A stretch of DNA of 64,000 bases from Uranotaenia lowii. Its lineage: Eukaryota; Arthropoda; Insecta; Diptera; Culicidae. Under the pieces are notes generated by a model. That model did no database searches and was not told the origin of the DNA. It saw only the letters and a program-made list of their open reading frames with translations. The translations under genes and the position numbers were made by a program. The stretch covers positions 58,984,746-59,048,745 of the forward strand of contig NC_073691.1 of the NCBI RefSeq assembly GCF_029784155.1, given 5' to 3'. This document shows positions 36,301 through 46,353 of this stretch, piece after piece (position 1 is the stretch's first letter; each line of letters opens with the position of its first letter).

Positions 36301-36762
36301 GTCTTAATCTGGCTAAATCGTTCATGATTTTATGTTCTTTTAGATCTCCTTTAGCAATCACCATACGAAAAACACCACAACGTCTTCTGAAGCGCTCTTG
36401 GCAAACGCAAGAAAATCACAGCAAGCCATGCGATAATTCAAATTTGCGCTCTCGAAGCAACTTATAGTGGACACCAACTAATGCTTCTGCACCGAGCTCA
36501 TCCTAAACGAAATTTAATTTCTTTCCACTGTTCAATTCGAAAAATTATTCAACTACTTCGCAAAGCATTCTTTCTAAATTCTATGTAGGTTATCTTCCAC
36601 TTCAATGTAGCACAACTTTCAATTTTGAAAACGAAAATGATTCCGGCACCAGGGCGATTTTACTTGAAAGCGAAAATGTAATCCGACGCACTGACTAAAT
36701 TCAACGAACCGTTCGCGACGGGTGCTCAATGAAGACTCTGGAGTACCATATTCAGAAATTGT
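33310..36762 (-). mobile_element. Noncoding 3.4-kb retroposon-like insertion with 25-bp direct repeats
   Basis: A perfect 25-bp direct repeat (begins CTGGAGTACC, ends AGAAATTGT) lies at 33310-33334 and 36738-36762. The insert starts with (ATGT)n (33335-33350), the same design as 26782-29419. On the minus strand the order is a GC-richer 5' part (about 35860-36737), a long AT-rich body, a block before the tail ending in CCATGGTGGATTATCT, and the (ACAT)n tail. The other insertion ends GATGGGGGAACC before its tail, which is only vaguely similar. No reverse transcriptase or other domain is readable. It could be a non-autonomous LINE partner, a heavily decayed LINE, or a retrocopied noncoding RNA. 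Confidence 0.6.
36062..36077. promoter_or_regulatory. 16-bp palindrome matching the NRF-1/Ewg site
   Basis: AACGCGCATGCGCGTT is a perfect palindrome containing CGCGCATGCGCG, which matches the known NRF-1 consensus YGCGCAYGCGCR (Erect wing in Drosophila). It sits in the GC-richer part of the 3.4-kb insertion, about 660 bp from its presumed 5' end, and may be part of an internal promoter. Function is inferred. Confidence 0.35.
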
Positions 36763-37648
36763 GTTGGTTAAAGCTGACTGTGACATCGCCAATTATTAGA
36801 ATTACCACCTAGACATTTTATTGGATCGATACCTGCTATTTAACTACTAACTATGGTGAATTGCATTGGCCGGGTTTTCGAAGCTACCAACTCGCTCTCT
36901 CCAAAAGTCAAAGTAAGATACACTTCCGATGGAAAATTCAAGCCGAATCGAATAAAATCGTCGGTCCCGGTGCAGTTATTTTAAATTTGTCGCGACATTG
37001 ACTCGACGATTAATTAATCCCGGTCCGGATTTGCAGTCAACCTGGCGTTGTTGGTGGCCACCGTATTCAGTTCGGTTGGTGTCCGTTCTACTCATGAAGT
37101 CGCGTCTAGTGACTAGGCTCTTTCGGCTAGCGCTCACCTAGAAGGTAGAAGGCAGGTGTGAGTGCTCCCGGATTGTTCCCGAGGAAATGCAATAAAATAA
37201 ATTCGATTAACGAGGTAGAAGACCATTGGTCGCCGCGTCGCTTTTGGAATGTGCTTGCCGCCATTCAGGAGCTTATGCTGATTCACTGAGTTGGATGGGA
37301 TTTATTTCCAATTGGTGTTTCCGAAAAGCGATGATTTTTTTGTTTTAATTTGAGCACCTACTCCAGTTGACTGTTTTATCGGTTGACTCTTTAATTTGGT
37401 AATGAAAATAAATGGAACCGGACGTCCGGAGTTTGGCTTTGAGGTGTAGACTGGTTATGGAAAAGCAATAAATACAAATTCTAGCTGCCTATAGATTTAT
37501 TTGGAATAAATTCATTTGGAGCATCAGAACAATAACGTTGTTAACAGTAGTACTCGAAATACTTTTTCTTCTTTCCCCCAGATAGATTGTCAAAACTCCA
37601 CGGGGAACAATTTAAAAAAGCTCTATCGCCAATAACATCAGTTGTCAG
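36763..37648. other. Noncoding stretch with promoter-like composition
   Basis: Less AT-rich and richer in CpG around 36900-37260. TTCAGTTCGGTTGGTG at 37066-37081 resembles an arthropod initiator context (TCAGT). No TATA box or coding exon could be tied to it, so a promoter is only possible. Confidence 0.25.
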
Positions 37649-37650
37649 TA

Positions 37651-38596
37651 ATGCTATGATCATTTAGTATCCGGACAGTTAGAAACGATCGTATTTTAAA
37701 AACTATTCATTTGATCGAAAAACTTTCTATGGAGGAAATGAAGGTGTTAATATGACATTGAATATAAAAATATATAAAAAAAATATTTATCAATGGTTTC
37801 AAGAAATAATCTTACTTTTCCAAAAAATCTCTTTTTTATCTTTGCACACTTGTGTCAGTCATATATTGATCTATTATTTTTACCACAGAAGTAAAACCTT
37901 TGCAAAATCATGATATTTTACACAAACTCACCTGGAAAAGCCAATTGAAGGCTGGTTGGAACCTTTTCATGAGTAGGCATCTCGAAAAATTTGATCTCTT
38001 AAATCCGGTTTTAACATAAATTTCTTCGTCCATCAGAACACATCTGTCTCATTGCGTAAAAACCGGTTGCACATATTGCAATCTAAGGAACTGTTCACTA
38101 TAAGTTATTTACTTGGTGTCTACTAGTCAGACAACACTTTTTGACTGACGGAATTGGATTAATTACATTATTTAAGGGGTCTGAATTCAGTTATCCCCAA
38201 TAACCATAGGCTTTTAACCATATTTAAGATCAAGGGTTCCATTCCGATGCTTGATTTGAACTTCGTGTAGATTCTAGAGTAGCTCCTTATACTTCTTAAC
38301 CATTCGGTTAAAAAAGAATCAGAAAAAAATCAATAGTTTATAAGTTTTCAAGTCGACAATGAAGAATTTTCGAGGCGCAAAATGCGCAAAAGGCGCAAAT
38401 TTGTGCAAAATTATTTTTACCATGTCTTTTTGCATCGTTAATATCTCAAACACACATTAACTTAAAAATCTGGCAAAAATAGGCAAGATAGTCCTTTTCA
38501 TACCCAACACAACGCTGCTAAAGTTTTGCATATCCGAGCTCTATTAACGTAGCTATCACCGAAATAAAGTGCCCGGATACTAAATGATCATAGCCT
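37651..38596. mobile_element. 946-bp TA-flanked MITE
   Basis: The ends are ATGCTATGATCATTTAGTAT and, inverted, AGGCTATGATCATTTAGTAT, continuing through CCGGACA and CCGGGCA. TA is present on both sides (37649-37650, 38597-38598). There is no coding capacity. The terminal CCGGACA resembles the iterated motif of the element at 45389, so the two may be distantly related. Confidence 0.75.
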
Positions 38597-38598
38597 TA

Positions 38599-40381
38599 GT
38601 TATCATCAGATTTAGGTTCATTGGGCTCCTTCTATTTCAATTTCAACAAGATTCAAGCTTCCACCTTCCAAAGGTTCGCCAAATTCCGATGAAATTCAAG
38701 AGACATCATACTCGATGGCTATGAGCGCGTTCGGGCTTGATGGGATTCTGCCGTTGATTGGCCATCAGCAAATTTTCACCGACCACAAGTCAGAAAACGT
38801 ACATATTCAGTTCAAGGTGTTGGAGTTGATGCGGTCAGACAGATTCAGTCCTATCTGTCCTGGACTGACTGAGGCTGACCGCCACAAATCCTCGGGCGAG
38901 GAAGATCGGCTAATTTCAAAGGTGAGGAAAAAAGTAGCGTTTGCTGAGTTTTTCAATAATCATAATAACTACACCCACAAATCAGACTCTACTCCAATAA
39001 TGAACTTCCTTGGAGATGGAATTATCGGTACAAGATTCTATGCCATTAACAAGTTTTTTCAATAACTGGTCCTCTCAGCGCAACGTATGTCTAAAAGAAA
39101 CCAAATAAATATTTCGATTTTTCGATATTTTAAAATAAAAATTTCAATATGAATCTGTATAAGTACCGTAAATCGCACAGACTACCAATTCATTGGGCAG
39201 AAAATTGTCACCCGAAAAATGCCACCCGTTATCATCTACAAATCTGGCTGCCACCGTCTCGTCTATCTAGAATCGGTGACTGCATGAATGTCTTTTCCGG
39301 TTCAGCTTTTTTCGGTTCCGATTGGGTACACTTCTTTCCCTTAACTTCCCTCCCAAAAAACGTCAACTCTGCTCTGCTCCTCATTCGACATTCATCAGGT
39401 AGCTAGAGATAGGTGCCGGCATGAATATGCATTTGCAACAGGTGGATCACACAACGTATGTAGGTCTGAGGGAAAAAGCGGGACTGGGAATCGAATGAAT
39501 GCTCTTATAACACTCTCATCGTACACATTCATATTGTAGGTATGACCGGGAAAAAAATCCAGCTTACTGCTGCCATTCACTGGTTGGATCTGTGCAGCAT
39601 CCATTGCACAGACGACGAAGGTTGGAACCGGAAATGGCCACACGAAACGATTGAGGACGACGACACGGCAACCGGGAAACTGGCATGCAGCGGGACGGTA
39701 AATGTATTCAACGTGTTTTACGACTTGTTGGAGGAGTTAGTGACATATGAGCACCTGAATAACTTGTAGATAGATGTATGTACGTGCCCGAGAATTGGGA
39801 AGACTCTGGGTTTGGGTTGGGCCCATTGGACGATTTCCGGTTGGCCAGTTGACTATTCCCAGTTACAGCGGTGGGCATGGACGGACACTAGTTAGACACT
39901 AGTTACTCTTTCGAGGGAAACTGGCAAGCTAGTTGTCTGGTTGCCATTGTATGGCGACCGTGTGACATGTGTATGAGCAATGCTGATTCAATGTAAAGTG
40001 TTTGAATGGAAGTGTCATCACCCGAGGCAATTTGATTAGCAAGCTCTCGAAGTTTAAGATGATAAGTTATGTATTTATTGGAAAATCGAAGGAAGTCAAA
40101 AGGGAATTGACCCATCAACACAATTGGATTAGTTTAGCTTAGCTAGATTGACTTATCACATCCACCTTTAAACATTTAACCCAAAATTCCCCATAATTTT
40201 CTCAGTGCAAATTTTTTAATAAATTTATTATTTATGTGTCTAAACATTTCGAACTCCACGGTTGCAGCCGTGGTTTAGTAGAATAAGTTCGCCAATCTGG
40301 TTGCTACTCCGTGATTGATCGATTCCATAAAATTTATGCAAAGGTCAAACGAATGGTGCTTGAGATTAGCAGCTTATTCTC
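38599..40381. other. Noncoding stretch with unidentified open frames
   Basis: Frames of 116 codons (38715-39065), 85 (39149-39406) and 75 (39542-39769) are open, but none shows a known domain and they overlap antisense frames. Nothing is called. Confidence 0.3.
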
Positions 40382-41077
40382 TAAAGTCTGTTTCACATAG
40401 AATCTGGTCGCATCTTTTCATTTACTGCAGCGCCCCTAGTGGTCACATCGCGAATCTTTTGACAGTGTTGTGATTCGGATGGTTTGTTTACTTAGTGGTG
40501 AAAATTTCATCAAGATTGAAGCAGTCAGTCAAAAGTTATCGACGATGAAACCCGAAAGGCAAGAGAAAATTCTGAGCACTCACATAGAGAAACCGACGTG
40601 GTCAGGGGTAAAGATCGCGAAATTCCTGAAATATCCAAAATCGACTGTAAATTCGGTGCTGCAACGTTAACGGGAGACCCTTACGGTAGATCGAGCAAAA
40701 CAAACCAGGCGTAAAAGTGGAACATATGACCGGAAGCTGCGAGCAAAGGTAATTCGATCAGTTCACAATAATCCTGGAATCTCTAGCGTGATTTGGCGAA
40801 AAAGTTCAAGACGAACCACAGTACAGCTCGACGAATTTGTTTGCGAGAAGGCTTATCATGCAAGCAAACACCCCAATAGCACGCTGAAACAAAACCTGGT
40901 TGCCAAAACCAGGGCAAGGAAGTTGTACGAGAAAGTGTTGACCAAGTACAACGGATGCATGTTGATGGACGACGAAACTTAAGTCAAAATAGATTTTGGA
41001 CAAATACCCGGTAACAAATTTTACCTTGCGAAGTGTAAAGGGAATGTTGCGGGTAGTTTGTTTTCGCAGATAAATTT

Positions 41078-42632
41078 CCCAGACAACCAGAAGTCGTATT
41101 TTCTTTTACAGATTACATCGTATAGAACAGGGGTCGGGGAACTTTTTGAATCATTACCCCAAAACATTTTTATTAACGTTGATATTACCCCATGACGAAG
41201 AGCAAAACAAAACCTATCCGTAAGCACTGAGCGAGCTCTCAAAGCGTGTTATTTGAATGCCTCAGGGAGAAATACTCACTTCTGCATATGCTGCTAAATT
41301 CTTTATTTTCGAAATAAAACCAACAAATTCATAAAATTGCAATATGAAAATATACACTTTTCACTCACAAAATATTCACTTTTACCCCCAAGAATATCAC
41401 TTTTACCCCATTTAGGGTAATTTTCCCCGGTTCCCCGACCGCTGGAATAGAATGTTATTTATACTCATTTTCGTATATCTGCACCTACAATGTGCGGTCC
41501 ATGCATATTCTTTATCGTATTTAAAAGCATTGCATGATTTTATTACGACAAGAAGAGAGACTCGTATTTATGTACATATGAACTCGACCTTTGTGTATGA
41601 CAATTCGCAAAAAATCCGTAAAACGACCGATATACAGTGATCAGCCGTGACTGAGAGATTTTGTCGTGCTATGCATAAAATAATTCGAAATAAAAAACGT
41701 AAATAACTGCATTGGTTCGTAATAATGTGCATGCAATCGTATACCTTTGCAAATTAATTCGCATGTCTGATTTTCGTAAAACGTATTTGATGACAATTGT
41801 AAAAGAATACAAAAAAGTTCAATAAAATCATTTATGATAATGGGACATCGATGATTGGAATCGTATTAAAGTAGGCTTCAAAATGTTGGTCTATTTTTAG
41901 ATCATCGATGACGTGTTCTACGATTTGAAAGATTTAAGTTATAGAAATATACGATTTGCTTTTGGTTCAATACCTTTGAAGCAAATCTCCTTGAATTTAT
42001 ATATTCCAGATAGCGTCGAGGAGCCATCATAAGCTGCAGATCGTATCGTCAGGGGATCAAGTCCAGGTACTAACAATAACTTCATGAACGTTGAAAAAAA
42101 TCAGCAATCAGGCAAATAATAAAATTGTACGATATGAACTTGAATTTGACAGCAAAAAACGCATTTCTTTGAAATAATCTTATTTTTATTACTTTTGGGG
42201 ATGAATAAACCAATTGGTTTAAAGTACAAAAAAAAAATCTTATTTTTATTCAACTGACGAAAAATGAGAGCTCTGCACTCAATTCGTAAAAGACGACCAA
42301 ATAAGTCGTCAAACTTTCCATATTGTTACGAAAAATGTCGTACATTACAACCTCAATCATCTATATGATGATGTAAATTGTCATAGTATATTCCAAAAAG
42401 AATCAGGGTAGTCGTAAATGATGCGGATGACAAGTCGTGCAAATTGTAATTTAATACAATCCAAATCAAGAATATGTTTGCTATTGTACCTATATGGCCT
42501 CCAAAATTATACGTATATACTGGTTTTGCTACATTATAACGTTATAACATTATAACATTATAACATTTAAACGTATATTTGTACGTATATTTGCGTTGCA
42601 AATTCGAAATACCCACCAAATGGTTGTCTGGG
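41078..42632. mobile_element. 1.55-kb insertion inside the third-lineage ITmD37E element
   Basis: The transposase frame breaks off after INFP and resumes at about RKLMIWQ. The ends of the intervening DNA are CCCAGACAACCA and its exact inverse TGGTTGTCTGGG, a 12-bp terminal inverted repeat. No convincing target duplication was found. The interior is AT-rich, with CGTAAAACG-type repeats and a short tandem run of ATTATAAC units near 42531-42566. It carries the hAT MITE at 41128-41444. No protein is readable. Confidence 0.55.
41128..41444. mobile_element. 317-bp hAT-type MITE
   Basis: The ends are CAGGGGTCGGGGAAC and, inverted, CAGCGGTCGGGGAAC, typical of hAT terminal repeats. The flanks are GTATAGAA (41120-41127) and GAATAGAA (41445-41452), an 8-bp duplication with one mismatch. 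TTACCCC-type motifs are repeated inside both ends. It is the innermost of three nested elements. Confidence 0.82.
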
Positions 42633-43179
42633 TTGCTCGTAAGTTGATGATTTGGCAAGGGATCTGTAGTTGTGGGAAGAAGACTAAGATTTTCATCACT
42701 GGGGACACAATGAATGGAAATGTTTACGAAGAAGAATGTCTCCAGAAGACGGTTTTGCCATTCATTCGGTCCCACAAAGGTCCGGTGAAGATCTGGCCGG
42801 ACCTAGCAAGCTGCCACTACAGCCGGGATGGCGTTAAGTGGTATAAGGAAAACAAGATCGATTTTGTTGAAAAAAAATCATATTGGGCAAATATTGGGCA
42901 ATAGTTAAGGGCAAACTGAAGAAAAACCCGCTCAAATGGAAAAGTGGTGGAACAAGATGGCGAATGAGGTTACCAGCAGTACTGTGCAGAAAATGATGGG
43001 TGGTATCACAAAAAAGTTCGAAAATTCATCCGAAAAGCTGACGAATGATTTTTATGCATTTTTTCCTTAAAGTGCAATAAAAACCCTACAAAATGACATT
43101 TTTACTTTTTTTGTACATTATTTCTTTGCGTCGAAATGATCTATTTTATCCGACCAGATTCTATGTGAAACAGACTTTA

Positions 43180-43452
43180 TGATAAAAAATTATACCCTCT
43201 CTTTAAACGTCAATAAAGGTGAACTAGTTTCGTCAGCCATGAACTGAACTTTTGGGGGACGTGATAGAACGTAGAACGTAACTCGGTGGTGGTTGGTACA
43301 GTAATCTTCTTTATTCGTTAACTTAATACTATCGCGCGACGACAGACTGAACATGACCCGCCGCGTCAGCATGTTTTTTTTTTTCGCGTCAGCATATGCA
43401 GTCCATTGCCCATGGGTCGATGTAGGATGTTTATCAAGAATGCTTAGCTCGC
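43180..43452. other. Short spacer between transposons
   Basis: Nothing recognised. Confidence 0.3.
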
Positions 43453-43460
43453 ATAAACAT

Positions 43461-44177
43461 CAGTGATTGAAATCCTCAACCATTTTCTCATCAGAGGCAT
43501 TCAAAATACACACTTTGAGGCCTCGTATAGTAATACAGGAGACGATACATATACATTCATTCAAACCTCCCCCCATGAGGAGGATCTGCTCCGAGAGACA
43601 CTATCCGTTCGCTGCTCAGAACGAACTCTCTCAACGTTCGGTCGCTACATGATGCATGAAATAGACGAGGCACACATACTCATTTACGTTATTGAATTTG
43701 ATGGACTCAAGCCGATAGCTGCGTTGAGGAGAACATCTTCAACCTCGCCGCAAAGGTTGAGGCAACAACGACAACAACCGAACTTATTGCATTGCATAGG
43801 CCCGCAACGTATGGAGCAAGGAGAGGGTGGGAAAAGAAACGAAAAAACTAACTGCCTGCGTGCGGTTGCTGTGCAATAATAGCAATAGCAGAAAAACCTC
43901 GGGTATTCGATCCAGGCACAAACGAGGAGACTCGGGTTTGCTCTGCCTTTTGAATTCGGTTCCGTCAAGAATGTAACAGGAGATGAGTGAGAGCCATTCG
44001 TTTGGTTTTTTGGATTCGCTGCCTCGAATGTATATTGCTTCTTGAAGGCGGGCCATGTGAGAGCGTATGCATCATCGGTTTTGTCGTTTTCGCTGCCTCA
44101 AAGCAACCTTTGCTTCCGAGTAAAGCGTTGAGCGAGAGATGGTTGATCAATTCATGCTCAGCAAAACTCAATCACTG
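43461..44177. mobile_element. 717-bp hAT-type MITE
   Basis: The terminal inverted repeat CAGTGATTGA is at both ends. ATAAACAT flanks both sides exactly (43453-43460, 44178-44185) and fits the nTnnnnAn hAT pattern. GGTTGA motifs recur just inside both ends. It is relatively GC-rich and has open frames on both strands (plus 43463-43879; minus 43684-43968), none recognisable. CAGTGATTGA recurs at 44691-44700, perhaps a second, truncated end. Confidence 0.82.
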
Positions 44178-44185
44178 ATAAACAT

Positions 44186-45386
44186 TCACATCGCACCTTG
44201 TGGCAATTCTTGCAACAATGTTGCGACATGCGGTGGCTAGTCCGGCATCCACCACAAAGGCGCCGGCCAAGTCCTGCCAAAATTTTGGTTTTAAGCATTT
44301 GGAATAGGATACACCCAAAATTCAGCCTCTATGCCAATCGTGAGTGATCAATATCATAGCATTATTGGCAAAAGAACAGAACGCGACCGGGGATGATCCG
44401 ATTTGCGACCGCCGGCTTTAACCTCGCAGCGCAATCGCATTGCGTATGACTGAAAGAAACAAAATAAAAACGTTTTCACGTCCCTTGCTATTCCATCACA
44501 AGACAAAGGAGGACGGAGATAAATTCCCTTAATTCAATCCACCGGCCAAGCTGCGCGGCTTTAGCAGCTGTGTGTGTGTATGTAAGGTAGGCAGTAGGCA
44601 AAACACAGTTCTCATTCAATGGGACTATTCTCTTTCCCGTGTTCTCCACAAGACGCCCCAAACGCCAGGAAGCCACCGTTGTGCGTTTTTCAGTGATTGA
44701 TCGGTGGCAGAAAGCCTAGGACAAATATCCCTCGTCCTGCATCAAGCTCAAGTAGGGTGATTTGCCGATCGTTGTCTCCTTACCCATTGTTGCACGTAAG
44801 GACTGAAATTGTAAATATGTCAGCTGTTTTTAAACTTTTTCCCAAAAATAATACTGAATCCTGTAGATTGGAATGTTGACTGATGAAATGAGGCTTTTTT
44901 AGATATTCTCTGCTGTAAAATATGCATCCAACAACAGTTTTAAATATTCTTGTTTTTTTCGCGTGATTATTGTGCTAACTGTTAAACAAAACCTTAAGAT
45001 TCCTTCTACGATAAATAAGGTTTAACGTCAGAACTAAACTTTTTTTGTATCGGTTTTCTTTACGAAACGTTTGTCAGACAATTTAAACACCATAATTTTT
45101 GAAAAAAAAATTACAATCCATACATAATCAGAGAAAATATTGAATCGTGCCACAATTGGTCCACTCAATCTCCTCCTGCCCTATTGTTGTGCATAAGTGC
45201 GCTGCAAGATTTGTATAGAAATTTCAAATTTATTGATTTGCATGCTCCAAAAACTTTTTGTTGTTGTTTTAACTGCCAAAAATAGCAATAAATTTTTTGA
45301 AAGCAATTAATTGAGTCCTGAATAAGCTCAACGTGTTTTGATTTGTACGGGGAATGAAAATTTTCATTCAAAAATCACCAGAGATA
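44186..45386. other. Noncoding stretch
   Basis: No gene is supported. A short (GT)n run lies near 44571-44580. CAGTGATTGA at 44691 may be an isolated end of the preceding hAT family. Confidence 0.3.
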
Positions 45387-45388
45387 TA

Positions 45389-46351
45389 GGGGGAAGTCGT
45401 CTACTACCGGACACTTAAGGTTTTTAAGCAATAACTTCAAAAATAATTTTTTGTAAATATTGGTTCCTCTACTGATTTGAAGAGTATCAATATTATGACC
45501 ACTAAACAGTATAAGAAAAAAATTAATTTAAAACATATTCATGTGGTAAGAGAAATCATTTTATGTTAGTTTTCACTCATTTCCAAAAGTGTTTTCTATG
45601 GCCGGACACTACGAATTTCATCACCAAAGTTGTCACCAATGGCACAAAAACGTTGCAAAATGACTGAAATCACTTGCTTAGGTCTTGTGAGTACGTGTTT
45701 TCCAATACTGAACATTAAATGAAGCCATTCATAACAGTTTTTTTGACAAACTTGAATATCACATTTGTTTCGAAAAAACTAGAGTAAAATTGTCTATGAC
45801 CGGACAGCAAAATTTAAATTTTATCAGAGGACCAAAATAGCTTGGTTATCGAATCCGTATCTTCAGCTAACCATTTGAGGGTGCTATAAAGATGAAAAAA
45901 TGAAAGTTTCAAGTTGAAATCATCTATAATTTTGAATATTTTCTTGTCCGGTCATAGAGAACAATATGGTGTCCGGTCATAGAGAAATCGCATTTTTTTT
46001 TTATTTTTTTAATATTTTGTTTGAACTTTCGTTTTGTTATCTTACATCTACTGAAGTCGAAAGATAACCAACCAACGATGACGTTTTCGTACAATTCACA
46101 TTAGACAAGCTTTAAAAACTGATCACAATATAAGTGTAAAGTTTGGGCGATCCTCGCCGAACTACTAGGCGAAAACTTTCGATGCCTATAATTGGTTTAC
46201 CTTTTCAGATTGGATTACCATATTTCTAACACCATATCAGGCTACTATTTACTTTATTTTTATGGTGTTAAAACATTATAAGGATATTACGTTTTCGAAA
46301 AATCAATGTTGTCCGGCCATAGAAGGTGTCCGGTCATAGACGACTTCCCCC
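45389..46351. mobile_element. 963-bp TA-flanked MITE with iterated CTATGACCGGACA motif
   Basis: The ends are GGGGGAAGTCGTCTACTACC and, inverted, GGGGGAAGTCGTCTATGACC, both continuing into GGACAC, with TA on both sides (45387-45388, 46352-46353). The motif CTATGACCGGACA, with small variation, occurs near 45401, 45597 and 45794 in direct orientation and near 45951, 45971, 46313 and 46329 in inverted orientation. No protein is encoded. Iterated subterminal motifs of this kind are usually transposase binding sites. Confidence 0.8.
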
Positions 46352-46353
46352 TA

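Larger units (their letters stand above)
40384..43177 (+). mobile_element. ITmD37E transposon, third lineage, with intact TIRs and nested insertions
   Basis: Perfect 27-bp terminal inverted repeats lie at 40384-40410 and 43151-43177 (begin AAGTCTGTTTCACATAGAAT), with TA on both sides (40382-40383, 43178-43179). The transposase starts about 40548 with MKPERQEKILSTHIEKP and a helix-turn-helix region, and reaches MLMDDET near 40963-40983. After the insertion at 41078-42632 it continues as KLMIWQGICSCGKKTK and IWPDLASCHYSRDG (about 42790-42830). The stretch that should carry the catalytic Glu is deleted: IDFVEKK runs straight into SYWA. In-frame stops occur after VLQR and DDET. Without the insertion the length is about 1.24 kb, normal for the group. 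It cannot be active. Confidence 0.88.

Noticed and set aside
37067..37160. Core promoter and first exon
   Set aside because: Only an initiator-like TCAGT and CpG-richer composition; no TATA, no supported downstream element and no exon.
38715..39769. Three successive unidentified frames as a gene
   Set aside because: No shared splice structure, no domains, and overlapping antisense frames.
43463..43968. Overlapping 138-codon plus and 94-codon minus frames
   Set aside because: Both lie inside a hAT MITE and have no recognisable domain.
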